From Triatoma infestans (taxonomy: Eukaryota; Arthropoda; Insecta; Hemiptera; Reduviidae), in the NCBI GenBank assembly GCA_011037195.1, contig JAAEAF010001538.1:124001-188000 (forward strand): a stretch of DNA of 64,000 nucleotides. Reading direction: 5' to 3'. The position numbers and the translations under genes are program-made. Positions within the stretch are counted from its first letter, which is position 1, and each line of letters opens with the position of its first letter. The notes beneath the pieces were generated by a model, which did no database searches, was not told the DNA's origin, and was given only the letters and a program-made list of their open reading frames with translations. Shown one piece after another: positions 12,331 through 22,599 of this stretch.

Positions 12331-12929
12331 TCATTTTCAGTTTATTTTATCCCTTATTATATCATTATTGTGTGATGGATTCCATCTAAAAGAATAGCTT
12401 AATGTTTTTTGGGACTATTACATTACCAATCTAGCCATATGGATGGCTATCCGCTTATGGACCCGGACTCTGGAGCCCAGAATACAACCACGATAAAAAT
12501 ATGCTACTGGTTATAAAACCAGGTATCCACCACATAACATACTCTAGCAGGTAAGTGATCACCACAGATAGGATCAAAGTTTGAGGTATAAGAAAGAAGA
12601 GAAGCAAAAGAAATGATCCGTCTTGTAAGAAGGTTGGCGAAATTATCAGTGTTAAGATAATACATATTAAAATAAAAGTAAAGACATGAAGATTTTAGTC
12701 TGAGGAAAGTTTGGAAACAATTCAACAAGTCAAAGTGTTAGAAATTAATCATATTAGAGTGCAAGCGTTAAAGAGCGGGCGTTGTAAGGGGTAGTAGAGG
12801 AGGAGCTACATTACTTTCGCAACCGCATTTAACTAATTAAATCTCATACAGATTGCAGCTCTGATCTTACTAGCGACACTCAATACAGCCTCATTAACAA
12901 TCCCTTTCGCTAATCGTAAATCCTATTTG

Positions 12930-13055
12930 TTGTGGTGGTTGGTTCCGCAGAGCTGGAAAGCATCAGAGACATTTTCCGTGGTAGCCTGCTTCATTTTGTG
13001 GTCATCGACCGGTTTCGGGCGTTCGCCCATCTTCAGGATGCGTTTTCAGACAGTG
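12930..13055 (-). repeat. PLE terminal repeat (3' pseudo-LTR)
   Basis: Nearly identical, in the same orientation, to 16079-16203: both contain ttccgcagagctggaaagca and then the hammerhead-like segment. The 5' copy overlaps the start of the ORF, so the first residues of the ORF (NHHNKYG) are encoded in repeat sequence. Confidence 0.8.
13003..13040 (-). ncRNA. Hammerhead-ribozyme-like motif, PLE 3' copy
   Basis: Read on the minus strand: CATC, then CTGAAGA (fits the hammerhead box CUGANGA), then T, then GGGC-gaac-GCCC (helix II), then GAAA, then CCGGTC (ending in the cleavage triplet GUC), then GATG. CATC and GATG pair as helix I. ACCGGT is self-complementary, so helix III would be three base pairs without a loop, as in minimal PLE hammerheads proposed to act as dimers. 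The extra U after CUGAAGA does not pair, so activity is uncertain. Confidence 0.6.
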
Positions 13056-13717
13056 TGACAACACAGACTCGTACAGAGAACTTAGTTTCACACTAACTGA
13101 GGTGTATTTTTAAATACTAAACTCTTAAACTAGGTAAAGGGATGTGGCCAGATGGGTGGGAAAACACGTGTTTGGGTTGTTAAAGGGCAAATTCTTTTCT
13201 TACAGTGGACACAACACGTGGGGGTCTAATCTTTAAACTCTGTTGTTGGAGGGAGACTTACTTCACAATTAACTAACCAAAATATAAAGAATATAAGATA
13301 CACAAAATAAATTTAAATAAAATTAAACAACGATTGAAACTAACATTTAAATATTCATTCATTCGTTTAAAATGGAACGATTTTTTATATAATTAAGTTT
13401 TTCCAGTTCCAAAGAATTAAGAAATTCCAGTCACTCTTTCACTTTTTCACGCAACCTCACATCCTCGCAAGCATGTATACCTAATTATGTTTTTTTATAT
13501 AATTAAGTTTTTATTATGCATCCCACAAACCATATCACATCATCACTCACATACATCATCCAAATACGCACTTATATATATATCTAAACTAGTAAATTTA
13601 AATAAACTAGATAAACTAGTAAATTTAATTTATATATGCATAGTAGATTTAAAACTAAACCTAAACTTAAAATCTATTTAAGAACTATTTGTTGCGTGTG
13701 TAATTGTGTTTCTGTTG

Positions 13718-14872
13718 CTATTGTGGGAAGAGTGTTCTGAATAATGGTTCACTAGCAAATTTTGTCTGTTCATTTATTAAGTTTTGTGTTTTGCGTTTAT
13801 ATATTTCGAGTTGTTCTACTATGTCAAGTCGTCGTCCTTTGTGGCCACAGTGTATTAGTTTCATCGTGGTCGTTATGTCATCGGGTTTGTGTTTGTTTGT
13901 TTTTAGGTGATTGGCGTAATTTGAGTCAACTTTGTTGTATTTGTATGATCTGATGTGTTCGGTAAATCGTTCCTTGATTTTTCTGCCGGTCTGCCACACG
14001 TAAATATTGTCACAGTCCGGGCACTTCAATTCGTAGACCCCACTGCTGTCATACACGTCAGTGAACTCGGTACGAGTGCGGAGTTTTTTGCCTAATTTGT
14101 TTTTTGTCCGGAAGGATGTCTTAATGCCCAGTTTTTTGAAAAAATTTGTGAGTTTGTACGTGTGGCTTCCAATATATGTGAATGTGGCGAATTTGTCTGC
14201 TGTTTTTTTGTCAGTCCTATTTCGGTGGTGTGGTTCGTTTTTGAGGAGTTTATTAACGATGTTTGTATTGTACCCATTGTTTTCAGCTATTTTGTAGATT
14301 GTCTGCAATTCTTGTGCGTGGTTCGCGGGTGTGAGGGGTGTGTATTTAAGTCTGTTCGTTAGGTGTCTAAGTGCAGCTAGTTTGTGTTGGGTGGGGTGGT
14401 TGGAATTGTGGGGTATGATAGCATCTGATGTAGTTGCTTTTCTGTATATTCCGTATTCTAGTTTATGGTCGGTTCTTGTGAGTTTCATGTCTAAGAAGTT
14501 GAGGGTGTTGTTCGTTTCTTTTTCGTATGTGAATTTTATTTTCTTGTTTATGTTGTTAAGGTAATGTACTATTTTGTCTACGTCTATGTCGTTTTGCAAT
14601 ATGAGGAATAAATCGTCCACGTATAGTGCATAAAACGTTACGCCGAACTCCTCTTTCAGTTTGGGTACGTAAGTTTCCTCCATGTTTTGTATAAATATTT
14701 CTGATAGTATGGCCGATGTAGGGTGCCCCATTCCCAGTCCGTCGGTAGCGAGGTAGAACTTGTTGTTAAATCTAAAGTAGTTTTGTGTCGTTGTGGTTTG
14801 TACTAAGTTCGTGAGTTGGTGGACGAATTGCATGGATTCTTCTCGTTTCAACTTTTGTTTCATTAAGTCCAA
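13718..14872 (-). pseudogene. PLE ORF, RT palm/thumb and GIY-YIG endonuclease
   Basis: The 384-residue frame is the C-terminal part of a Penelope-like polyprotein. GLGMGHPTSAILSEIFIQN is RT motif B-like and YVDDLF (about residues 108-113) is the catalytic YxDD box. Near the C-terminus GVYELKCPDC, then YVWQTGR, IKERFTEH and NHLKTNKHKPDD form a GIY-YIG nuclease; family members usually have YVGQTGR, so the Gly to Trp change is notable. The enzyme would nick target DNA and prime reverse transcription of its own RNA. The frame does not join the upstream frame: a one-base indel near 14875-14895 separates them. Domain assignment is firm. Confidence 0.9.
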
Positions 14873-15304
14873 TGTGTCCGTGATTGGTATGGAGGGTATA
14901 GGTTGGTAATGTCGAGGGATAGCAAACGGGAATTGGGGGTGAGTTTTATATTTTCTGTTAACTGGATTAGGTGTTGTGTGTTTCTTATATTGTAAGTGTC
15001 ATTCAGTTTTACTTTTTTTTTTATTACCGTTGCCAGATGCTGTGTCAACTTGTACGCTGGTGCCGTTGTGTAGTTTACGACGGGTCTGATGGGCATATTG
15101 GGTTTGTGAATTTTTGGAAGTGCATTTAGAATGGGTGCTGTAGGGTTCATGCAAGTATATTTGAAGGCTTCGCGGGGTGGTATTACTAGTGTTGCGTTCT
15201 TTATAGCAGTTTTTACTTTTTGTTGGAAGTTTTTTGTTGGGTCCTTTTTGAGTTGTGTATATGTGTTGTTGTTTATGAATTCTAGGGTTTTGTTTACGTA
15301 GTCT
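14863..15304 (-). pseudogene. PLE ORF, RT fingers region
   Basis: A frame open from about 15304. It runs through YVNKTLEFINNN and IPPREAFKY to ALPKIHKP, MPIRPVVNY, APAYKLTQHL and LLSLDITNLY. PKIHKP-x-x-PIRP and S-L-D-(I/V)-x-x-LY are RT motifs of PLEs and their telomerase relatives; the aspartate in LDITNLY is the first catalytic Asp. The end of the frame is shifted by one base relative to the palm-domain frame at 14872. The start also follows a frameshift from the N-terminal frame near 15300. Confidence 0.85.
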
Positions 15305-16151
15305 CGTGTGTCATTATTACCGTGCTGTTCCCTTTGTCGGCTTTTGTGATTATAAGGTTATTATCTTTGAGTTTTTTCCGAATTCTACCGGCAGTTCTTT
15401 CTTCTTGTCCGTCTGTGTTAATGTGCGTTTGTTGTTTCTGTAAGTCTTTTATTATGTTTGCGGCGATATGGCGAGCGTATTCCTGTTCACCGTGTGGTAG
15501 TAAAGTTATCGCAAGTTCAGTGTCAATGGCAAGTTGTTCAATGTTCTTGGTGTGGTTTGTGCTCTTGAGATTGTATTTAAGTCCCTTGTCTAGAAGTTTG
15601 GTTTCGATTGGTGTAAACGTAATGTTTGTGATGTTTACAGTTCGTGGGTGGAATGCCTGGGTTTGTTGTTTTTTGTATTGAGTGTTCTGTGATTTTTGGA
15701 GGTTGTCGAGTTTTTTGTTTAGTGTTTTGTATTTACGTTCCATTTGTTTCGTAAGTTTGTCACTTATCTGGTTGTAGTAATGATTAAAGATTGAACTAGG
15801 GTATCGATTGGCAAGTTCAATGTGTGTGTCTTTCAGCTGTCTGTTTAGTTTTTCCTTTTTTTGGTAAAGTGTACGTATTTCGTTTTTAATCCAGATTTTC
15901 TGTGCTTGGATAATTGTTTTTCGTGCTGCGGGTGTGTTAGCTTTTATGTTGATGGTAGCGTATTTAGGTGTAACCTTGCGACTAAGACATTGTTTGTTGA
16001 AGTAAATATTGGCTTTAATATTGTATATTTTTGAGGTTAAATTGTATAAATTGTTAAAATACTTAGCCTCACTGGCTCCATATTTGTTGTGGTGGTTGGT
16101 TCCGCAGAGCTGGAAAGCATCAGAGACATTTTCCTTGGTAGCCTGCTTCAT
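15294..16151 (-). pseudogene. PLE ORF, N-terminal region
   Basis: 285 residues, basic and Lys/Gln/Asn-rich, lying directly upstream of the RT frames. It ends with ITKADKGNSTVIM, the conserved 'ADKG(N)xxVI(M)' motif that opens the RT domain in PLEs. Helical, charged stretches in the middle have no other recognisable domain. It starts inside the terminal repeat. A frameshift near 15300 breaks continuity with the next segment. Together the three frames would span about 800 residues, a usual PLE protein length. Confidence 0.8.
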
Positions 16152-16158
16152 TTGTTGG

Positions 16159-16195
16159 TATCGACCGGTTTCGGGCGTTTGCCCATCTTCAGGAT
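16159..16195 (-). ncRNA. Hammerhead-ribozyme-like motif, PLE internal copy
   Basis: Same architecture as 13003-13040, in the 5' pseudo-LTR, with helix II closed by aaac instead of gaac. Helix I is weaker because GATG has become GATA on the 3' side. Confidence 0.55.
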
Positions 16196-16203
16196 GCGTT
16201 TTT

Positions 16204-17388
16204 TAAATTTACTAGTTTATCTAGTTTATTTAAATTTACTAATTTAGATATATATATATTTATAAAAAAAAAAAGTGCGTATTTCGATGATGTATGTGAG
16301 TGATGTATATGATATGATGATTTTTTACTGTGACAATATTTACGTTTGGCAGACCGGCAGAAAAATCAAGGAACGATTTACCGAACACATCAGATCATAC
16401 AAATACAACAAAGTTGACTCAAATTACGCCAATCATCTAAAAACTAACAAACACAAACCCGATGACATAACGACCACGATGAAACTAATACACTCTGGCC
16501 ACAAAGGACGACGACTTGACATAGTAGAACAACTAGAAATATATAAACGCAAAACACAAAACTTAATAAATGAACAGACAAAATTTGCTAGTGAACCATT
16601 ATTCAGAACACTCTTCCCACAATAGCAACAGAAACACAATTACACACGCAACAAATAGTTCTTAAATAGATTTTAAGTTTAGGTTTAGTTTTAAATCTAC
16701 TATGTATATATAAATTAAATTTATTAGTTTATCTAGTTTATTTAAATTTCTAGTTTAGATATATATATATTAAAAAGAAAAAAAAAAAAGTGCGTATTTG
16801 GATGATGTATGTGAGTGATGATGTGATATGATTTGTGGGATGCATAATAAAAAACTTAATTATATAAAAAAAAACATAATTAGGTATACATGCTTGCGAG
16901 AAAAGTGAAAGAATGACTGGAATTTCTTAATTCTTTGGAACTGGAAAAACTTAATTATATAAAAATCGTTCAATTTTAAACGAATGAATGAATATTTTAA
17001 ATGTTAGTTCAATCGTTGTTTAATTTTATTTAAAATTTATTTTGTGTATCTTATATTCTTTATATTTTGATTAGTTAATTGTAAAGTAAGTCTCCCTCCA
17101 ACAACAGAGTTTAAAGATTAGACCCCCACGCGTTGTGTCCACTGTAAGAAAAGAATTTGCCCTTTAACAACCCAAACACGTGTTTTCCCACCCATCTGGC
17201 CACATCCCTTTACCTAGTTTAAGAGTTTAGTAATTTAAAAATACACCTCAGTTAGTGTGAAGCTAAGTTACTCTATACGAGTCTGTGTTGTCACACTGTC
17301 TGAAAAACGCATCCTGAAGATGGGCGAACGCCCGAAACCGGTCGATGACCACAAAATGAAGCAGGCTACCACGGAAAATGTCTCTGAT
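16204..17388 (+). mobile_element. Inverted partial PLE copy
   Basis: Plus-oriented copy of the PLE C-terminal and 3' region. Residues from CDNIYVWQTGR to the C-terminal FRTLFPQ at 16338-16625 are almost identical to the main copy; one visible change is Cys to Ser in the LIHCGHKGRR segment. The ATG at 16275 belongs to 3'-UTR-like sequence fused ahead of the nuclease, not to a real start. The UTR block with gatgatgtatgtgagtgatg occurs twice (16205-16320 and 16715-16840), so the copy is itself rearranged. Confidence 0.8.
17310..17347 (+). ncRNA. Hammerhead-ribozyme-like motif, inverted copy
   Basis: Identical core to 13003-13040 on the opposite strand: CATC, CTGAAGA, GGGC-gaac-GCCC, GAAA, CCGGTC, GATG. 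The two outward-facing copies sit in the long inverted arms. Confidence 0.6.
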
Positions 17389-18237
17389 GGTTACCGATTA
17401 TCTTATTAACGCCCGGACTTGTTATTTGACAAATAAACTTATTGTATATTTTAACTCTTGCGTTAGAAGTTAACCAAGATAAACAATCCTTACCAACTGT
17501 TTTATCGTTATCCACAATTACATTACAATCGTTCTTATACTCTCCTTGGTAGCAAAAGTTAAAGTTATTGGTTAAATAACTACCCATTTCTATTTTATTA
17601 AATATTCCAGCAAAGTCCTGTATTATATCCAAATCCATTAGGAAGTAATCTTCCTTTTTTAGTTGGTTTAATAATTCTTGCAATTCTTCCAGTAAATTCT
17701 CCAATTTAACATCTGACAGCTCGACTTTGTATGGTATACATTCTGGGTTATTATATTTTTTGTAAATATCTCCTAAAAGTTCTTCTCCAATTACTGTTTC
17801 GACACCTTTAGCCATCTGGTTCTTGCTTTCTAGTAAAAAAGGTAGTTTGGCATTAACACTATGTCTCGCACAAACAAATTTACCGCATTTCTCTCGGAGA
17901 TAACTGTTAAAAGAGCCCCAAATTTCCTTCTTAACAGTTAGGTTTGTTCCATCTCTATCGCAGTCTTCCAAAGCACATATTTTAACAAGCATTATATTGT
18001 CGCAAAACGGGTCTCTATTTGGAACTAGTAAATTAGAATTACAGCCTTCTAGTAACTGCTCGCCCTCAGTATAATTAATGCCGTCAAGATTTGTAATTAA
18101 GTTGTCCACGTATTCTAATAATAACCAGAGTCTAAATTGTTCGTTAGTAGGTTTTACTTTTCCTTCATAGAGCTGAGAAACACTAAACACTTTCGAGAGC
18201 CTATGTTGTCTCTTCGACGATCGATTAACACTTAATT
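17389..18237 (-). pseudogene. Unrecognised protein fragment cut by the PLE
   Basis: The frame is open from just after a stop at about 18237 to the PLE junction at 17388; the last residues of the apparent ORF (HQRHFPW) are PLE sequence. There is no ATG near the start: GTG at 18190 or an upstream splice acceptor (taattaag near 18226-18233) would be needed, so this may be an exon or a 5'-truncated copy. It is about 280 residues, acidic, with four Cys in its first half (NLLVPNRDPFCDNIMLVKIC, LEDCDRDGTN, LREKCGKFVCARHS) and a leucine-rich helix (LENLLEELQELLNQLKK). The C-terminal ARVKIYNKF resembles the tyrosine-motif neighbourhood (V-K-x-Y-x-K) of some replication-initiator proteins, but that is only a pattern match. 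I see no continuation beyond 12927. Function unknown. Confidence 0.6.
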
Positions 18238-18406
18238 ACAAATGATTGTGTAATGTGTATTTTTTTTTTTTAAATAAGGACTGTTCGGCCATTTTCGGCT
18301 CTGTAGTTCGGCTATCCTCGGTGTGTTTTGTGTAATAACTTTAGTCGTAGACAAAATTAGGCAAAGGTTTGGTTTTGATAAGGTAGGCAAAATAAAGATT
18401 TTAGTT

Positions 18407-18581
18407 GCAACCGAATATGTACAATCCCCGTTTACAATACAAACACTATGTACCCCATGTACTAACCCTGATTTACCTATATGACGGAAATAACATTAGT
18501 TACATTCCAATAGAGATAAACAATCTTCCAGCGGTTACATAGTGTTTGTATTGTAAACGGGGATTGTACATATTCGGTTGC
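18407..18581. repeat. Perfect 46-bp inverted repeat (long hairpin)
   Basis: 18407-18452 is exactly the reverse complement of 18536-18581, with an 83-base spacer. No mismatch was seen when both arms were read out. It may be the ends of a short foldback element or a recent inverted duplication. The flanks show no obvious target duplication. Confidence 0.85.
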
Positions 18582-21485
18582 GGCTATACAAAATTAAAAT
18601 AAAAAAATAATAAAACGCTGTTTTTCTCTATAACCAAAGTAGTTGAAACTATGGTAGTTGAAAGCATAGTAACCCTCGTTTCTTATGGAAGAGAGCTGAC
18701 ATAACCAACAGGCTATTGCCATATGCAGTAAAAGAAATAGAAGCCCCATCTCTACCATTAGTTACTATTAGCTAGAACTAGAAGAGGACGATGCAAGAAA
18801 TAAACGGTCGTGTTAAAGTTTCTGATGCAACCGGCTAGAAGAATTACCAGAACTAGTAATTCTGGTAGGCCTCAAACTAGCTACTTGTAGAAATAAACTC
18901 CGATATGTACTACAGATCGAAAATATGGAGACATTGTACATATCTAATTGCTAGTTAGTAAGAGAAATAAAAGATTTAGCTTTAGATTTTGACCATAAAA
19001 TAAATTAAATTAGATAAGTTAAAACATACTGCCAGTAGACATAAAAAGAGATTTGTATAGTGTGTGTAAATTACGTATATTATTAACAAAATAAAAATAA
19101 AATTATAGTATAAGGGATGGATATTGTAATTAAACAAAATATTATGTTTGTGTTATTTATAATAGAACCGTACACATATATGCATTATGGGAGAAAAATG
19201 ATAGAGAAAACGGTGATCAATTTCTACTTTTAATTGTTGTAATTATTTCCTTTCTTTTTTTCTTTTGGATTGCAAAAATAGAGAAACATTTATTTTTTTC
19301 TTTCTTTAAATTATTCACTTAACGGCATGTGTGCTAGCACGCGATGTGTGTGTGTGTGTGTGTGCAGGGGCGCATAAGGCTGGTTTAGGAATTATCTGAC
19401 GTTGCAAAAATACTTCTGTGTAATAATTTCTGTCTAATAAAAACAAGTTAAAACATTAAACAGAACTAAAAATGATTTTGTAGGGGAGGGGAAATATTTT
19501 AATACATTTCTTCCAAATGGCTACATAATGAATATATTTATCGTTTTAACGGGTACTAATTACAGCAAGTTTGGGGGCCAGACACTTGTATGTTTGCACT
19601 ATTTTTTTTGTTTTAAACAACTCTAACGATTTTTTAAACTGATAAGACGTTAGTGCTAGAAGAAATGTCCACTGTTCCAAAGAGAAGATTTTGAATTTGG
19701 ATAAAACGCAATCATTTCCCCAGATTAGAAACTAATTTTCCTATACGTTGCAAACATTGATTTAACTTGTTCCAATGTTCTTCAAAGTAACATATTTTTA
19801 GTGCATAATATCCTATGCCTGTTTAACAATGTAAGGCAGTAGAACAAGTTGTTATATGTTTAGAAAGCTTGAGGAAAGCAGATTCATCTTGGAAATTACC
19901 AGCAAAACTGTTATTGCAATCCACAATAATTGCCATACGATAACTGTTACGTATTCCTGGGTTTTAAGGTGGTTTTTGACAAAATGCAACGGAACAACGT
20001 CATTGGGTCGATAGCAAATCAATAGATTGCGCTGATAGCAGGCAAGGGAGTGACACTTACTTGTAACTCTCGCCATCCAGAGCACTGTCATACTTCATTA
20101 CTTGCAAATCTCGTCACCTTGGGCGCTGACAGACACTTCTTACCGTGATTTACGAGACAGACGCCATCAGTAGTCTAGTAGTACTGCTCAAGTAGTACAT
20201 ATGTAGTTGAGTAGCGTAGAGAACAGGACGACGCTATTAACCAGACTGCCTTTTTTACTGATTATTATCTTACAACTCGTTTACATTGAAGTTCATTTAT
20301 TGTGTGTTTGCACAGTTATATATCAAGCTTATTATTCAAGTGTTTTTCACGCTTTCTTGTGGCGTATCTTCAATTCGCAGTATCGTACTTCTTCGTTTAC
20401 TGCGTAAAGTTGCAGCCTCACGTTTTTGATACTTCCAGCAGTCTGGTGATGAATTAATTTACAATTTAATGCTCATTAAGGGTCTATTCAGCAGTGGTGC
20501 TTACAAGATTCACTAATTCAGATAGCGTCAACCTCTGGCGGATGCAAGTGCCTTTACTAACTTCACTCAACTAATTTTGAGTAAGATACTTATCCCATTT
20601 TTCCTCTCCTTTATATCTTTACTCAGTATTCACTTGTTATTATAAGCTGGTAGATGCCATTTATGCGATAGTTGAAATCGCTCTGAAGGTAACCTATTAT
20701 ATTACTTTTCTTTATCAGTGCCTTCAGCCTCAGCTTAATATTTATTTGTATTATTAACTGTTTCTCTATAATTCAAAGATAAGTGACTCTTCACTGCCTG
20801 CTCAACTTATACGTTCCGGGAGACGTATTCTATACACCAGATTGAACGAATTCTGATCAAAGGAGGCGTGAAGGGCTGTAACTTTAAGGCACGTATACTC
20901 ATTTTAACTTCTCTTAGTCGACCTCCTAGTGCGATTATCTATCTTCTCAAACTTAGTTTGAGAATTTGCAGATCCTTCTTTAGCCTTATTTTCCTACATA
21001 CTTATTTTTGTGCCAACAGCTTCGCAGGGTCTACCACCTGCCATTTATGGTCCTCCGACGGATGTGAAGTCATCCTTTCACCAGCAACCTGTGGACAGCC
21101 CTGGAAGGGATTGTTTGCCATTCAGACAGTCAGAGTAATTCCCAATAACTTAAATAAATAATTGTTATTGTTATTTGACTTGGTGTCTTTTCTGTCTTTG
21201 TTGCTCCACTTTTCTATTCATTACAGCAAGACCTGCCTATGTCTCCTTACGGAGTTCCTGCAGCGTTCTAAATTCCCGGAACCCGTCTGTTGGTGCCGGA
21301 TGAACTACTTACCGAGCTTGCAAATACGTAACAATAACTTAAGAATGTTTTATTGCAATATATGTTTATATTCTTTTGTATACCTGCGTTTTTCTTGGTT
21401 ATTCCACAAAGTTAATTGTAGTCGAAACAAACTTTGCTGTATGCAGTGATTTCCCATTAATTTAATAAATTCTCTAAGGAATTAT
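18582..21485. other. Non-coding stretch
   Basis: AT-rich, with a (GT)n run near 19345-19364. A stretch of more even composition at 20100-21460 has open frames of up to 97 residues without recognised motifs. An LTR or UTR fragment is possible but unsupported. Confidence 0.35.
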
Positions 21486-21660
21486 ATATGTAAATTTAAT
21501 GCGTATTAGATTACAAAAATGTTTAAAAATATATCATTTACCAGTTGAATTTGAAACTGATCACTATTTTGGGAGAATTAAGTACGTAAATTGAGTGTTT
21601 CATAGATTGGAAAAGTGTTTAAAAATATGGGGAATTTTGTATGTAAATTGAGATAAAAAG
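21486..21660. repeat. Degenerate tandem repeat (about 105-bp unit)
   Basis: The block tatgtaaattta...gttt­aaaaatat recurs: tatgtaaatttaatgcgt near 21487, tacgtaaattgagtgtttc near 21582, tatgtaaattgagata near 21640, each of the first two followed by gtttaaaaatat. Confidence 0.55.
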
Positions 21661-21799
21661 ACTACTAGTTCTACTAAGCTTCTTTTATTTTTCCTTTCTC
21701 TAACTAATTTGTTTAATTGTACAAACAATTAGTTCGACAAAAGATATTAGCAACAATTTCGTCGTACATTGCGTTAGATAACAGATCCAACGAGTTTAA

Positions 21800-22185
21800 G
21801 CTGTACCAAAAAAAAAAACTTACAGAAGTATGTGACTCATAAATCAATATACTGGAATCTATAAATATAATTGATCGATAAAAAAAATAGATTTAAGTTT
21901 TAATTGTTTACCAAAACCTTACACAGGTAATTGACTCATAAATCAATATACTTGGATTGGATATATTTGTTGTCAATATACTTGATCGATTAAAATAGAT
22001 TTATCTTAAACAAGTAAGATGTATATATAAGAAGGAGGCATAGATTAAGTTTGAGTTTATTGTTTACCAAAAAAAAACTTACGTAAGTATCTGTTTCAGA
22101 AATCACTATTTGGATTGGGTATATGTGTTGGTCATATACTTGATCGATAAAAATAGTTTTATCATTAACAAAGAGGGGGCATGGA
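21800..22185. repeat. Degenerate tandem array (three units)
   Basis: Three successive units each start with taccaaaa plus an A-run and cttac, continue with actcataaatcaatatact or its variant, and end with gatcgataaaaa-like sequence (near 21870, 21983 and 22142). Unit length drifts between about 100 and 155 bases. The overlapping 89-residue minus-strand frame is an accident of the array. Confidence 0.65.
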
Positions 22186-22355
22186 GGGTTTCTCTCTTTA
22201 AGGCTTAGTGTAAAAAAAAAAAAAATTTTATCAGGAAGTATATTGCAAACATTGTGCACACATAGAGGTTAATAAACTTTGTACGAATGGAAAAATACAA
22301 TGCAAAGATTAATGAACCCTGGCCTGGGGGTGAGCCTCTCTTTAAGTCCATGTAT

Positions 22356-22371
22356 ATATATATATATAAGG
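22356..22371. repeat. (TA)n microsatellite
   Basis: About eight TA units. Confidence 0.8.
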
Positions 22372-22424
22372 GAGAAGTATGTGGGTGAGGTATAAGGATC
22401 TAAAGAAAATTACTATTCCAAAGT

Positions 22425-22500
22425 TACCACAATAGCTGAGTGGTGAAAGTGATGGCTTGTATGGCGAAGGTTCCGAGATCGCTTTTGCTGATCTCAGCAA
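22425..22500 (+). repeat. tRNA-like SINE head (weak)
   Basis: aatagctgagtggtgaaagt resembles an A box and aaggttccgagatcgc a damaged B box (ggttcgaatcc). The downstream sequence does not match the SINE tail seen elsewhere in the window, so a different or decayed family is likely. Confidence 0.4.
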
Positions 22501-22599
22501 AAAAAAAATTAATTTCTCACATCTCTTTGTCTACAGGAAAGGAGGTGGGGTGGGGGTAGCTAATGGGTGAGGGGGTTAAGTAGTGGGCGAGGGGGCGAC

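Larger units (their letters stand above)
12927..17388 (-). mobile_element. Penelope-like retroelement with inverted partial copy
   Basis: A complex PLE insertion. Read on the minus strand it has a terminal repeat (16203-16079), an ORF region (16151-13718) with RT and GIY-YIG domains, a 3' untranslated region and a second copy of the terminal repeat (13055-12927). Joined to its 5' side is an inverted copy of the C-terminal coding and 3' region (16204-17388, plus strand), so the 12960-13996 and 16322-17388 segments are long inverted arms. PLE insertions commonly carry pseudo-LTR direct repeats and inverted 5' partial copies, and this one fits that pattern. The right end stops at gtctctgatg and lacks about 45 bases present at the left end. 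The ORF has frameshifts, so the copy is inactive. Confidence 0.85.

Noticed and set aside
13704..14564. Several plus-strand frames of 60-80 residues
   Set aside because: Antisense shadows of the PLE RT/GIY-YIG coding sequence.
15322..15681. 119-residue plus-strand frame
   Set aside because: Antisense of the PLE N-terminal region; Ser/Val/Phe-rich shadow of Lys/Gln/Asn codons.
20868..21449. Frames of 97 and 95 residues in a more balanced-composition region
   Set aside because: No recognisable motif, signal peptide or exon boundaries; could be UTR or LTR sequence, so left unannotated.
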